From the NCBI RefSeq assembly GCF_021495345.1, contig NZ_CP099397.1, forward strand, positions 3,100,001 through 3,164,000: a DNA stretch of 64,000 nt, given 5' to 3'. The translations under genes were made by a program, and so were the position numbers. A model generated the notes under the pieces. That model saw nothing but the letters and a program-made list of their open reading frames with translations, ran no database searches and was not told where the DNA came from. Positions 29,813 to 39,262 of this stretch are shown here, in pieces. The number at the start of each line of letters is the position of its first letter. Position 1 is the stretch's first letter. This DNA is from Pseudomonas hydrolytica (GTDB taxonomy: Bacteria; Pseudomonadota; Gammaproteobacteria; Pseudomonadales; Pseudomonadaceae).

Positions 29813-29968
29813 GCGGCGAGCGGTCTGGCACGGGACTTTGGCAGCAAGGTGGCAGGGCTGCGAAGGCTAAAGGCTAGACCCGTTCGCTTCGCCTTGCGTT
29901 CCCGAGGCCGAAAATTCGCCCCTGGCATTTCGACGCAGCCCAGAGCGGGCCGACAGGAGCCGGAAACG

Positions 29969-29997
29969 ACGATGGCCGGACAGAGTCCGGCCATCGT
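29969..29997 (-). terminator. Hairpin downstream of pedH
   Basis: ACGATGGCCGGA and TCCGGCCATCGT form a 12-base stem 17 bases after the pedH stop. Weak T-run. Confidence 0.65.
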
Positions 29998-30013
29998 CTG
30001 ACACATCAACCGA

Positions 30014-31789
30014 TCAGCGCTTGGCGACCAGCTCCTTCGGCAGCTTGAAGGTCCACAGCATGCCGCCCTGGTTCAGGTGCTTGACGCGCTTGGCCACCTC
30101 GCCGCCCCACAGCGGCACCGCGCCGCCCCAGCCGGACAGCACCGAGACGTACTGCTCGCCGTCCATCTCCCAGGTTACCGGCGAGCCGATCACGCCCGAG
30201 CCGGTCTGGAATTCCCAGACCTTCTCGCCGGTCTTGGCGTTGAACGCCTGCAGGTAGCCTTCCGGGTTGCCGGTGAACACCAGGTTGCCCTTGGTGGTCA
30301 GCACCCCGCCCCACAGCGGCGCGTAGTTCTTGTGGCGCCACACTTCCTTGCCGGTCTTCGGATCGATGGCGCGCAGCACGCCGATGTATTCCTCGTTGAG
30401 CGGCTTGATAGTGAAGCCGGCGCCCAGGTAGGCCGCGCCCTTCTTGTAGGCGATGTCCTCGTTCCAGATATCCATGCCCCATTCGTTGGACGGCACGTAG
30501 AACAGGCCGGTGTCCTGGCTGTAGGCCATGGGCATCCAGTTCTTCGCACCGAGGAAGGCCGGCGCGGCGAACACGCTGCTGCCCTTCTCCGCCGCGCTCG
30601 GCGAACCCGGACGGTTGCTGTCGTCGTAGATTGGCCGGCCATTCTTGTCCAGACCCTTGGCCCAGGTGATCTTGTCGACGAAGGGGAAACCGCGGATGAA
30701 CTTGCCGTTGGTCCGGTCGAGCACGTAGAAGAAGCCGTTACGGTCGGCGGTGGCCGCGGCCTTCACGGTCTTGCCGCCTTCCTGGTAGTCGAAGGACACC
30801 AGCTCGTTGACGCCGTCGAAGTCCCAGCCGTCGTGCGGCGTGGTCTGGAAGTGCCACTTGATGCTGCCATCGTCCGGGTTCAGCGCCAGACGCGAGGACG
30901 AGTAGAGGTTGTCGCCAGGACGCAGGTGCGAATTCCACGGCGCCGGGTTGCCGGTGCCGAAGAACAGCAGGTTGGTGTCGGCGTCGTAGTAGCCGCCCAG
31001 CCAGGGCGCGGCGCCGCCGGTCTTCCACAGGTCGCCCGGCCAGGTCTTGCCGGCCTCGCCGCCGCTGATACCGTTCTCCACGGCCTTGCCGTCCTTGTAG
31101 ACGTAGCCCATGTGGCCTTCGACGGTCGGACGACTCCACAGCAGGTCGCCATTCTTCGGGTCATAGGCTTCGATCTTGCCGACCACGCCGAATTCGCCAC
31201 CGGAGACGCCGGTGATCAGCTTGCCACCCACCACCAGCGGCGCTGCGGTGATCGAATAACCGGCCTTGTGATCGGCCACGCGCTTGCTCCACACCACCTT
31301 GCCGCTGTCCTTGTTCAGCGCCACCAGCTTGGCATCCAGGGTGCCGAAGATCACCAGATCGTCGTACAGGGCGACACCACGGTTGATCACGTCGCAGCAA
31401 GGGCGAATGTCGTCCGGCAAGCGGGCTTCGTACTGCCACAGCTCACGCCCGGTGCGCGCATCGACGGCGAACACCCGCGAATAGGAGGCGGTGACGTACA
31501 TCACGCCGTCCTTGATCAGCGGCTGCGCCTGCTGGCCGCGCTGCTTCTCACCGCCGAAGGACATGGTCCAGACCGGGCGCAGCTCCTTGACGTTCTGATC
31601 GTTGAGGATGTTCAGCGGGCTGTAGCGCTGGCCCTGCAGACCGAGGCCGTTGGTGACGATCTCGTTGGTGGTGGTGGCGTCCTTGAGAATCTCGGCGTCG
31701 GTGACCGCCAGCGCGGCGGCGGACGGCAACAGCATGGCGGCACAGAGTGCGGTGAGGAGGAAAGGCTGGCGAAGACCGGCGTGTTTCAT
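30014..31789 (-). CDS. pedH: Lanthanide-type PQQ alcohol dehydrogenase (PedH-like)
   Basis: 591 residues from ATG 31789 (AGAGGTAGCC upstream). A Sec signal ([18 protein letters not shown]) sends it to the periplasm. An eight-bladed PQQ propeller follows, with the vicinal Cys pair in DIRPCCDV. The catalytic Asp lies in W322-D-F-D-G: D323 is the base, and D325 is the additional Asp that in XoxF/PedH-type enzymes binds a lanthanide. The paralog at 36301 has Ser there. It would oxidise primary alcohols with Ln3+-PQQ and pass electrons to cytochrome c550. The gene order matches P. putida pedH-pedI. Predicted lanthanide dependence is from the Asp only. Confidence 0.9.
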   Translation of the reverse strand: MKHAGLRQPFLLTALCAAMLLPSAAALAVTDAEILKDATTTNEIVTNGLGLQGQRYSPLNILNDQNVKELRPVWTMSFGGEKQRGQQAQPLIKDGVMYVTASYSRVFAVDARTGRELWQYEARLPDDIRPCCDVINRGVALYDDLVIFGTLDAKLVALNKDSGKVVWSKRVADHKAGYSITAAPLVVGGKLITGVSGGEFGVVGKIEAYDPKNGDLLWSRPTVEGHMGYVYKDGKAVENGISGGEAGKTWPGDLWKTGGAAPWLGGYYDADTNLLFFGTGNPAPWNSHLRPGDNLYSSSRLALNPDDGSIKWHFQTTPHDGWDFDGVNELVSFDYQEGGKTVKAAATADRNGFFYVLDRTNGKFIRGFPFVDKITWAKGLDKNGRPIYDDSNRPGSPSAAEKGSSVFAAPAFLGAKNWMPMAYSQDTGLFYVPSNEWGMDIWNEDIAYKKGAAYLGAGFTIKPLNEEYIGVLRAIDPKTGKEVWRHKNYAPLWGGVLTTKGNLVFTGNPEGYLQAFNAKTGEKVWEFQTGSGVIGSPVTWEMDGEQYVSVLSGWGGAVPLWGGEVAKRVKHLNQGGMLWTFKLPKELVAKR

Positions 31790-31903
31790 TGCGGCTACCT
31801 CTGCGGGTTCATTGTTATTGCCGGGAATTTTTCCCGGTCTGCCGCAAATTCTTGGCTCGCACAGGCCACCCAACAATTGCACCCCCAGCCGATTTTCCTC
31901 GTT

Positions 31904-31919
31904 CCTTGGTAGCAATACC
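31904..31919. promoter_or_regulatory. Candidate alcohol-regulon site upstream of pedH
   Basis: CCTTGGTAGCAATACC contains the palindrome GGTA-N4-TACC, 115 bases upstream of the pedH start in the divergent intergenic region. Confidence 0.4.
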
Positions 31920-32006
31920 TGCTCCACAGCCTGCGATCATGACGATTGCGGCGGCCCCAGCTTTGCCGGACACTTGGCCGCCTGCACATTCTGATCGGAG
32001 ACGCCC

Positions 32007-32393
32007 GTGCCCCATCCTCGCCAGGAAATTCTCAACCATCCCGATGCACTGGATTGCACGATCTATCGCCCCGACGAGCAGGACCCGGATGCCGAAGAGC
32101 AGGACCTGGGCGATGGCAAGGTGCTGATCACCGGCGCCTTCGAGCCGCCCACCGAGTGGGATGCGCACCAGCGCGAGGACTATTTCGGCGAGGAAGATCC
32201 CACGCACTTCGTCACCGCCCATATCGAATGCCTGGCCAAGCCCGCCACCCGGGACTTCTTCATGGCCGACAGCGGTGATTACGTGGCCGTCCAGTCCGGC
32301 CAGGGCGACGTGGTGATGTATTACGTCTACGACCACGAAGAGACCGAGCACGGCCGCCATTACGTGCTGATTCGTGACGACGAAGAGCTTTGA
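32007..32393 (+). CDS. Conserved hypothetical acidic protein
   Basis: 128 codons from GTG 32007 with GGAG six bases before. Very acidic, no signal peptide or membrane segment (PDEQDPDAEEQDLGDGKVLITGAFEPP ... VMYYVYDHEETEHGRHYVLIRDDEEL). Divergent from pedH. I do not recognise a domain; a cytoplasmic small protein of unknown role. Confidence 0.6.
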   Translation: MPHPRQEILNHPDALDCTIYRPDEQDPDAEEQDLGDGKVLITGAFEPPTEWDAHQREDYFGEEDPTHFVTAHIECLAKPATRDFFMADSGDYVAVQSGQGDVVMYYVYDHEETEHGRHYVLIRDDEEL

Positions 32394-32442
32394 CCGCCCA
32401 ATGGTGCGCGCGGCGTGCCCACGAATCCGCGGCCACGCTCGC

Positions 32443-32945
32443 GTAGGGTGCGCCATGCGCACCGAGAGCGCCGCTGGTTACTGATCCTGGCGATTCACCC
32501 GCGCCATGGCGTTGCGCTCGTAGCGCGGTGAAGGTGGCAGATGCATCAGGCCAATTCACCGCGTCATATTCGGTGCGCGCGGCGCACCCTACTGACCACA
32601 CTCGCGTAGGGTGCGCCGTGCGCACCGAGGGCGCCGCTGGTTTCCGATTCTGGCGATGCACCCGCGCCATGGCGTTGCGCTCGTAGCGCGGTGAAGGTGG
32701 CAGATGCATCAGGCCAATCCACCGCGTCATATTCGGTGCGCGCGGCGCACCCTACATCCGTGGCAACACTCTCGTAGGGTGCGCCATGCGCACCGAGGGC
32801 GCCGCTGGTTTCCGATACTGGCGATGCACCCGCGCCATGGCATTGCTTTGCAGCGCGGTGAAGGTGGCTGATGCATCAGGCCAGTCCATCGCCTCATATT
32901 CGGTGCGCGCGGCGCACCCTACTGACCACGCTCGCCGTGCGCACC
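32443..32945. repeat. Three tandem copies of [REP - metallohydrolase gene end - REP]
   Basis: REP copies at 32443, 32606 and 32774 (left type) and 32572, 32735 and 32902 (right type) enclose three about 108-base segments that still read RYERNAMARV-type peptide on the minus strand. This is the C-terminus of the adjacent metallohydrolase (RYERSAMGRVDRQD). Units repeat every 163-168 bases; a truncated REP at 32934-32945 joins the array to the real gene end. No gene otherwise in 32394-32962. Confidence 0.85.
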
Positions 32946-32962
32946 GAGGACGCCGCAGGTCT

Positions 32963-33892
32963 CTAATCCTGGCGATCCACCCGCCCCATGGCGCTGCGCT
33001 CGTAGCGCGGGTAGAGGTGGCTGACGCTGCGGATCAGCTCATAGCGCGACAGGTTGACCTGGGCGAAGCGCTCGGGGATCGGCGCGCGGATCAGCTCGTT
33101 CATTTCCGCGCCCTGCTCCGCTCCCTGACGCAGCAAGCCATCGAGCCAGTCCAGGTAATCACGCATCTGCACGAACGGCGCCGCGTCGGTGGTCACCGGA
33201 CCGTGGCCGGGCACGATCTGCCTCCACGGCAAGGCTTCGAGCCGATCCAGATCGGCCTGCCACACATCCAGCCCGGGGCTGTTCGGTGTGGTCAGCGCGC
33301 GCTGGTAGAACAGGATATCGCCGGCAAACAACACGCCCGTGCGCTCGTCGAGAATCGCCAGGTCGGCGCCAGTGTGGCCGCGCAGCGCCAGCAGTTGCAG
33401 GCGCCGGCCGCCGATTTCCAGCGTGCCCTCCTGCACCTCCTCGCTGGGCAACACCACTTCGGTGCCGCGCATCCAGTCGCCCACCAGACGGTACATGTTC
33501 TCCGCCATGGCATCGCCCTGCTCTGCCAACAACCTTGTGGTCTCCGCCAGCGCCGCGATGGGCACGCCGGCGAAGGCCTGGTTGCCCAGCGCATGGTCCG
33601 GGTGATGGTGGGTCAGCAGTACGCGCACCACCGCTTTGCCGGTGCTCTTCTCGATGCTTTGGCGCAATGCCTCGCCATAGCGGCGCGACGGGCCGCTGTC
33701 GATCACCACCACGCCGTCGGCGGTTTCGATAAAACCAACGTTGACGATATTGCCGCCATTGTCGGTCGCAAAGTTGTCGATGCTGCCCTCCACCAGCCAG
33801 ACGCCCTCGGCGAGCTGCCGGGGTTGCAGCTGGTAGTCGAGCGCCTGGGCCAGACCGGCGAGCAGGCAGATCAGCAATAACATCCAGCGCAT
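32963..33892 (-). CDS. Quinoprotein relay system zinc metallohydrolase (MBL fold)
   Basis: 309 residues with a signal peptide (MRWMLLLICLLAGLAQA). Metallo-beta-lactamase ligands THHHPDHALGN near 94-104, GHTGADLAI, and VPGHGPV. This family accompanies PQQ alcohol dehydrogenases with the SoxYZ-like carrier and the periplasmic binding protein encoded just upstream. The reaction is unknown. The gene is bracketed by REPs, and its last about 100 bases are duplicated three times downstream. Confidence 0.88.
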   Translation of the reverse strand: MRWMLLLICLLAGLAQALDYQLQPRQLAEGVWLVEGSIDNFATDNGGNIVNVGFIETADGVVVIDSGPSRRYGEALRQSIEKSTGKAVVRVLLTHHHPDHALGNQAFAGVPIAALAETTRLLAEQGDAMAENMYRLVGDWMRGTEVVLPSEEVQEGTLEIGGRRLQLLALRGHTGADLAILDERTGVLFAGDILFYQRALTTPNSPGLDVWQADLDRLEALPWRQIVPGHGPVTTDAAPFVQMRDYLDWLDGLLRQGAEQGAEMNELIRAPIPERFAQVNLSRYELIRSVSHLYPRYERSAMGRVDRQD

Positions 33893-33914
33893 GGAAGCCC
33901 TCCCTGAATGGGTT

Positions 33915-33935
33915 GGTGCGCGCGGCGCACCCTAC
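33915..33935. repeat. REP copy
   Basis: GGTGCGCGCG...ACCCTAC in the 52-base gap between the SoxYZ-like and metallohydrolase genes. Confidence 0.8.
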
Positions 33936-33944
33936 TGAACGTGT

Positions 33945-34694
33945 TCAGAACGCGGCCTGGAATTCGTTGCCATTGTTGTCGCGCAGCCACAGCTCGGCAG
34001 GCTGTTCGCCGCGCAGGTCGAAGCTCAGCGTGGGGTTCTCGCTGACCGCCGGGAACAGTTCGATGCGCCCCAGCACCTGGCCGCCCTCGCCGCGCAGTTC
34101 GGCCTGCTCGATGTAGAACTCGGGGATGCCGCCGACCAGACCATTGTCCATGGGGTGCGACACCTGCAGGCGCAACCGGCTGTGCTCGCCACGCACGAAG
34201 CGCTTGCTCAGCACCTGCCCGAGGCGCTCCTCCCAGCCGGCCTCGGCACGCACCACGCTGGGCGCGGTGCAGCCACCACCCGCCGCCTCGACACGTGCCG
34301 AGCCGACGTGCCAGAGGCCATCGTCGGTCAGCACTGCGGCGCGGATCGGTGTGGCCTGCTCGACGCGGATGCGAATGGCCAGGCTCGGTTCGAGCTGCGC
34401 ACCGGGAGCAAAATCGAAGATCTGCGGGATGGGGTTGAGCTCGGCCCAGGCCAGGATGCGCTTGACCCGGCCACTGTAGGCCCTGGCGTCGATCTGGATC
34501 GGCACCTGGCGCGCATCCTCGGCGAACGGTGGCACATCCAGGCGAATGCTGTCGTCGAAGACGAAGGCCTCACCGTTCAGCAGGCGCTGGTGGTAGTAGT
34601 CCCACATCACCGAGGTGACCGGGTCGGTACCTTGCGCCCGCGCCTCCCAGGCCCAGGCGAACAGGGCCAGCAACACCAGGGTCCGCCAATCCAT
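33945..34694 (-). CDS. Quinoprotein dehydrogenase-associated SoxYZ-like carrier
   Basis: 249 residues from ATG 34694 (GGAGGTGGGCG upstream; an upstream start at 34712 is less supported). Signal peptide, then a SoxY-like domain ending in the swinging-arm Cys motif AAGGGCTAPS, then a SoxZ-like domain (HPMDNGLVGGIPEFYIEQ). Carrier for a covalently bound intermediate by analogy with SoxYZ; the cargo here is not known. It lies 21 bases after the binding-protein gene. Confidence 0.85.
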   Translation of the reverse strand: MDWRTLVLLALFAWAWEARAQGTDPVTSVMWDYYHQRLLNGEAFVFDDSIRLDVPPFAEDARQVPIQIDARAYSGRVKRILAWAELNPIPQIFDFAPGAQLEPSLAIRIRVEQATPIRAAVLTDDGLWHVGSARVEAAGGGCTAPSVVRAEAGWEERLGQVLSKRFVRGEHSRLRLQVSHPMDNGLVGGIPEFYIEQAELRGEGGQVLGRIELFPAVSENPTLSFDLRGEQPAELWLRDNNGNEFQAAF

Positions 34695-34715
34695 CGCCCA
34701 CCTCCGGCTCACGCC

Positions 34716-35588
34716 TTATTGGTATTGTTCAGGCTTCTCAAAGCGCAGCCCGTAGCGCGCATAGAGGCGCTCGAGCGAGCCATCGAGAATAAGGTTTTCC
34801 AGCTGTTCCTCGACCGCGTAGGCCAGTTGCCGATTGCTTTCGTGCACCGCCATGCCGATTTCCCAGATCTGCCGCCCCATGTCCGGGTAGGCGTTCTCCG
34901 CCAGCGCCAGCTGCGCATCACCCGCCTCGTGCAGCAGCCAGTCCACCTCGCCACGTAGCGCCATCACCGCGTCCACCTCGCCGGCCTGCATGGCAGCGAA
35001 GGCCAGTTGTGGCGTCGGGTAGTGACGTGTTTCCCGACTGAGCATGCCGCCCTGTACCGAGCTGAGGTAGAAAGACGGCACGCTCTCGACCTCGACGCCC
35101 ACCGGGTGCTGGCGCAGTGCAGCGATGCTCGGCACCTCGGCCAGCCGGCGACGGTCATGGGCCAGTTGCCAGCGCTCGCGCTGATAGGGGCCGAACATCA
35201 CCACCAGTTCGTTGATCAGCTCGCCCAGCTCGTTGCGTTTGTAAGAGAACTCGCGGTCGTAGGGCACGCGCAGCATCAGATCGGCCAGCTCGCCCTGCGC
35301 CGTGACGCGGCCACGCCAGATATAGTCGCGCAGGTCGTCGTCGAGCTTTTCCCCCGGCGGCGCCCACATCAATTCCAGCTGGAGACCGAGCCCTTCGGCC
35401 AGTGCCTTGGCCAACTCGTAATCGACACCACGGGGCTGGCCGTCCTGCTCGTAGCTGTAGGGCGGGAAGTTCTGGTACAACGCCACGCGCAAGGTGCCCG
35501 ACTCGACAATACGGTCGAAGTCGCGCACCTGCGCCTGCGCCGTGCCCAGAAACAGCAGCAGGCCACACAAGAGGATCAGCCGGCGCAT
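34716..35588 (-). CDS. Quinoprotein dehydrogenase-associated periplasmic binding protein
   Basis: 290 residues with a signal peptide (LLCGLLLFLGTAQA) and the SBP_bac_3 fold: GTLRVALYQNFPPYSYEQDG, YELAKALAEGLGLQLEL, WEIGMAVHESNRQLAYAVE. Members of this family (XoxJ/MxaJ-like) sit beside methanol and alcohol dehydrogenases and are thought to help activate the dehydrogenase rather than import a solute. The gene follows cytochrome c550 by three bases. Confidence 0.87.
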   Translation of the reverse strand: MRRLILLCGLLLFLGTAQAQVRDFDRIVESGTLRVALYQNFPPYSYEQDGQPRGVDYELAKALAEGLGLQLELMWAPPGEKLDDDLRDYIWRGRVTAQGELADLMLRVPYDREFSYKRNELGELINELVVMFGPYQRERWQLAHDRRRLAEVPSIAALRQHPVGVEVESVPSFYLSSVQGGMLSRETRHYPTPQLAFAAMQAGEVDAVMALRGEVDWLLHEAGDAQLALAENAYPDMGRQIWEIGMAVHESNRQLAYAVEEQLENLILDGSLERLYARYGLRFEKPEQYQ

Positions 35589-35591
35589 GAA

Positions 35592-36011
35592 TTACTCCTC
35601 TACGTGCACACTCTCCAGGTAGGTGCGCACCGCCCACAGGGCTTCCTGGCTGAGGAAGTCGGCCATCTTCGGCATATACACGCGGCCATCGCGCACCGCG
35701 CCGTTGATCACCCGCTCCTTGAACCATTCGTCGCCACTGGCGCCCAGTTCCAGCAAACGCAGATCCGGAGCGATGCCGCCGGATTTGGCTTCCAGGCCAT
35801 GGCAGGCCGCGCAGTTCTGGTTGTAGGCCGAGGCGCCGATCTCGACGGCGCGCGGGTTGTCGCGGTAGGGGTTCTCTTCCAGCCATTCCTCGCCCAGCGG
35901 CTCCAGCCCATCGGTGTTGACGGCCTGCGGCACCACGTCGCCATGGGCCCAGAGCTGGGTGGATGCGGCCAGCAGCACCAGGGCCAGGGTGGAGTTGAGT
36001 TTCTTGTTCAT
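35592..36011 (-). CDS. pedF: Cytochrome c550 (ExaB/PedF)
   Basis: 139 residues from ATG 36011 (GAGG upstream). Signal peptide (LALVLLAASTQLWA), heme c site CAACH, and distal Met in YMPKM. Electron acceptor of the PQQ alcohol dehydrogenase in the periplasm. Divergent from exaA/pedE as in other Pseudomonas. Confidence 0.92.
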   Translation of the reverse strand: MNKKLNSTLALVLLAASTQLWAHGDVVPQAVNTDGLEPLGEEWLEENPYRDNPRAVEIGASAYNQNCAACHGLEAKSGGIAPDLRLLELGASGDEWFKERVINGAVRDGRVYMPKMADFLSQEALWAVRTYLESVHVEE

Positions 36012-36120
36012 GGCTAGGACCTCATCGAATGCACGCAAGACAGCTCATACGGAGCTTGTGGGGCCATCTTAGAAAGGCCGCGCAAGGTGCCGAATGCTGC
36101 TTTGGTGGTCGCGTTCTAGT

Positions 36121-36135
36121 CCCTTGGTAGTAGGG
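36121..36135. promoter_or_regulatory. Candidate alcohol-regulon site upstream of pedE
   Basis: CCCTTGGTAGTAGGG; on the minus strand CCCTACTACCAAGGG. It lies between the divergent pedF and pedE genes, 110 bases from pedF and 166 from pedE. A related CTTTGGTGGTC lies at about 36100. Confidence 0.45.
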
Positions 36136-36300
36136 CTTGGGTGGGGGTTTGAGTGATGCCTTGGCAGCAAGGCCAAGTCATGGGCCGACCGGGAAATCCT
36201 CCCGGCAAAGGCGGGAGTTTTTCCGTAGGCGCGAAGGTGGCCGGGTACCACCATCGGCTTGCCACTGCGACGATCACTTTCTTCAACGGGAAGCACAACC

Positions 36301-38163
36301 ATGACAACAAGAAACCTACCCAGCACCCCGCGCCCCCTGGCGCTCGCCCTGATGCTGGCCGGCGGCCTGGCGCTGAGCCAGGCCGCGTTCGCCAAGCCGG
36401 TCACCTGGGAAGACATTGCCAACGACCACACCACCACCAGCAACGTGCTGCAGTACGGCATGGGTACCAACGCCCAGCGCTGGAGCCCGCTGGCTCAGGT
36501 CAACGCCGACAACGTGTTCAAGCTGGCCCCGGCCTGGAGCTACTCCTTCGGCGACGAGAAGCAGCGTGGCCAGGAGTCGCAGGCCATCATCCACGACGGT
36601 GTGGTCTACGTGACCGGCTCCTACTCGCGCGTGTTCGCTCTCGACGCCAAGACCGGCAAGCGCCTGTGGACCTACAGCCATCGCCTGCCCGACGACATCC
36701 GCCCGTGCTGCGACGTGGTCAACCGCGGCGCCGCCATCTATGGCGACAAGATCTACTTCGGCACCCTCGACGCCCGCATCGTGGCGCTGAACAAGGACAC
36801 CGGCAAGGTGGTCTGGAACAAGAAATTCGGCGATCACTCCGCCGGCTACACCATGACCGGCGCGCCGACCATCGTGAAGGATCAGAAAAGCGGCAAGGTG
36901 CTGCTGATCCACGGCAGCTCCGGTGACGAGTTCGGCGTGGTCGGCAAGCTGTTCGCCCGCGCCCCGGATAGCGGTGAGGAAGTCTGGATGCGCCCCTTCG
37001 TCGAGGGCCACATGGGCCGCCTGAACGGCAAGGACAGCACCCCGACCGGCGACGTCAAAGCGCCGAGTTGGCCGGACGATCCCAACCACCCCACCGGCAA
37101 AAAGGAAGCCTGGAGCCAGGGCGGCGGCGCGCCGTGGCAGAGCGCCAGTTTCGATGCCGAAACCAACACCATCATCATCGGCGCCGGCAACCCGGCCCCT
37201 TGGAATGGCTGGGCGCGCACCAGCGACGGCGGCGATCCCAAGGACTACGACAGCCTGTACACCTCCGGCCAGGTTGGCGTCGACCCGACCACCGGCGAAG
37301 TGAAGTGGTTCTACCAGCACACCCCGAACGATGCCTGGGACTTCTCCGGCAACAACGAGCTGGTGCTGTTCGACTACAAGGACAAGGACGGCAAGGTCAC
37401 CAAGGCCACCGCCCACGCTGACCGCAACGGCTTCTTCTACGTGGTCGACCGCGCCAACGGCAAGCTGAAGAACGCCTTCCCCTTCGTCGACAAGATCACC
37501 TGGGCCAGCCATATCGATCTGGAAACCGGTCGCCCGGTCGAGAACGAAGGCCAGCGCCCGCCGAAACCCAAGGCCGGCGAAACCAAGGGCCAGGTGGTCG
37601 AGGTCTCCCCGCCCTTCCTCGGTGGCAAGAACTGGAACCCCATGGCCTACAGCCAGGACACCGGCCTGTTCTACGTACCGGCCAACCACTGGAAGGAGGA
37701 CTACTGGGCCGAAGAGGCGCATTACAAGAAAGGCTCTGCCTACTTGGGCATGGGCTTTCGCATCAAGCGCCTGTACGACGACCACGTCGGCATCCTGCGC
37801 GCCATGAACCCCACCACCGGCAAGGTCGCCTGGGAACACAAGGAGCGTCTGCCGCTGTGGGCCGGCGTGCTGGCCACCAAGGGCAATCTGGTGTTCACCG
37901 GCACCGGCGACGGCTACTTCAAGGCCTTCGACGCCAAGAACGGCAAGGAGCTGTGGAAGTTCCAGGTCGGCACCGGAATCATCTCTCCGCCCATTACCTG
38001 GGAACAGGACGGTGAGCAGTACATCGGCGTGACCGCCGGCTACGGCGGCGCCGTGCCGCTGTGGGGCGGCGACATGGCCGACCTGACCAAACCGGTGGCC
38101 CAGGGCGGTTCCTTCTGGGTGTTCAAGCTGCCGAGCTGGGACAAGGCCAGCGCCAAGCGCTGA
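36301..38163 (+). CDS. exaA: Calcium-type PQQ alcohol dehydrogenase ExaA/PedE
   Basis: 620 residues from ATG 36301; signal peptide LALALMLAGGLALSQAAFA. PQQ propeller with vicinal Cys (DIRPCCDVV), Trp-docking repeats, and active site W346-D-F-S-G. Ser349 replaces the second Asp of the lanthanide enzymes, so Ca2+ is expected. It oxidises ethanol and similar alcohols with electrons going to cytochrome c550. An upstream in-frame ATG at 36259 is not used because the signal peptide fits 36301. Confidence 0.95.
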   Translation: MTTRNLPSTPRPLALALMLAGGLALSQAAFAKPVTWEDIANDHTTTSNVLQYGMGTNAQRWSPLAQVNADNVFKLAPAWSYSFGDEKQRGQESQAIIHDGVVYVTGSYSRVFALDAKTGKRLWTYSHRLPDDIRPCCDVVNRGAAIYGDKIYFGTLDARIVALNKDTGKVVWNKKFGDHSAGYTMTGAPTIVKDQKSGKVLLIHGSSGDEFGVVGKLFARAPDSGEEVWMRPFVEGHMGRLNGKDSTPTGDVKAPSWPDDPNHPTGKKEAWSQGGGAPWQSASFDAETNTIIIGAGNPAPWNGWARTSDGGDPKDYDSLYTSGQVGVDPTTGEVKWFYQHTPNDAWDFSGNNELVLFDYKDKDGKVTKATAHADRNGFFYVVDRANGKLKNAFPFVDKITWASHIDLETGRPVENEGQRPPKPKAGETKGQVVEVSPPFLGGKNWNPMAYSQDTGLFYVPANHWKEDYWAEEAHYKKGSAYLGMGFRIKRLYDDHVGILRAMNPTTGKVAWEHKERLPLWAGVLATKGNLVFTGTGDGYFKAFDAKNGKELWKFQVGTGIISPPITWEQDGEQYIGVTAGYGGAVPLWGGDMADLTKPVAQGGSFWVFKLPSWDKASAKR

Positions 38164-38184
38164 AGGCTCAACGTATGGCGCACC

Positions 38185-38267
38185 GTAGGGTGCGCCATGC
38201 GCACCAGCTTTTCGCGTTCCCTTCTCGCCGTCTGCGCGGCTCTATTGGTGCGCACGGCGCACCCTAC
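38185..38267. repeat. Inverted REP pair after exaA
   Basis: GTAGGGTGCG...GCGCACC at 38185-38205 and the inverse at 38247-38267, 41 bases apart, between exaA and the pentapeptide gene. Confidence 0.85.
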
Positions 38268-38344
38268 CCATTGCCGCAGAAGCGGCTGAGCGGCATTCCG
38301 CTTAGGCCGCGCAGCGCATCAGGCAATCAACCCGAGGACTCGTC

Positions 38345-38998
38345 ATGAACTACCTGCCCCTGCTTATCCCGGTCGTGCTGCTGGTACTCGGCAGCCATGC
38401 CATCGGCGCCGAGAACGACGGCGTGCCGCAGATCGACGGTTGCCGCATCGAACCCGACAGCCAATGCCCCAACGCCAACCTGCGTGGCGCCGACCTGCGC
38501 AACCTCGACATGCGCCGCATGGACCTGTCCGGGGCCGATCTGTCCGGCGCGGACCTGCGCCACACCAACCTCGATCTGGCCAATCTGGAGAAGGCCAAGC
38601 TGCGCGGCGCCAACCTCACCCGCGCCAGCCTGCAACAGAGCAACCTGCGCCTGGCCGATCTGTCCGGCGCCAGCCTGGTGGCCATCAGCGGCTGGGGCCT
38701 GTTCGCCCAGGCCGCCGAGTTCGAAGGCGCCGACATGCGCGCCGCCAATCTGGAATTCGCCCGCCTCTCCGGGGCCAGGCTGCATAACGTGCAGCTGCAG
38801 GCGGCCAATCTGGAGATGACCTGGCTGAGCAAGGCCGACCTCAAGGGCGCACATCTTGAGGATGCCAACCTGCAGGAAGTGAAGCTGGCCGGCTCCAACC
38901 TGGAGAACGCCAACCTCAGCGGCGCCCGCACCCGCTTCGGCAATTTTCAGGACGCCAACATGCCCGGCTGTGTGCAATGCCCCAAGGGTTGGGACTGA
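38345..38998 (+). CDS. Pentapeptide-repeat protein
   Basis: 217 residues: signal peptide (LLIPVVLLVLGSHAIGA), then about 30 A(D/N)Lxx repeats (GADLRNLDMRRMDLSGADL, ...) forming a right-handed quadrilateral beta-helix, broken once by AISGWGLFAQAAEFE, and a C-terminal CVQC. Periplasmic. An ortholog occupies the same place beside pedE in P. putida (PP_2673 position). Function unknown. Confidence 0.88.
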   Translation: MNYLPLLIPVVLLVLGSHAIGAENDGVPQIDGCRIEPDSQCPNANLRGADLRNLDMRRMDLSGADLSGADLRHTNLDLANLEKAKLRGANLTRASLQQSNLRLADLSGASLVAISGWGLFAQAAEFEGADMRAANLEFARLSGARLHNVQLQAANLEMTWLSKADLKGAHLEDANLQEVKLAGSNLENANLSGARTRFGNFQDANMPGCVQCPKGWD

Positions 38999-39029
38999 CT
39001 CTCCACGAGCACCTGGCACACCACAGCGC

Positions 39030-39051
39030 GTAGGGTGGGCTTCAGCCCACC
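39030..39051. repeat. Second palindromic repeat type
   Basis: GTAGGGTGGGC and GCCCACC halves, a relative of the main REP with a different core. The 38999-39262 gap has no other feature seen. Confidence 0.6.
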
Positions 39052-39262
39052 AATAGCGGGCACGGCTAGTCGCCATCACTACCCTGGCGGCTCGCCCCGC
39101 CCCACGCGAAGCCCGCGCTGCATTCGGCGCGCCTGACCTTGCCACCACCCGCCGTGGCGCAAAACAGTCTGAACCATGCCCCGCACGGGCGATCCCTGAT
39201 TAGGAACAGTCAGATCGAGGGCGGCGTACTGTCGCCGATCACCGACCCAAGAGGGATCTGCC

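Noticed and set aside
32260..32730. Minus-strand 156-codon frame rich in AHPT/GAHGAPY peptides
   Set aside because: Made of translated REP copies and duplicated gene ends; no ribosome site.
32443..32945. CRISPR-like array
   Set aside because: The regular spacing comes from three tandem copies of the same REP-spacer-REP unit. The spacers are near-identical, and there are no cas genes.
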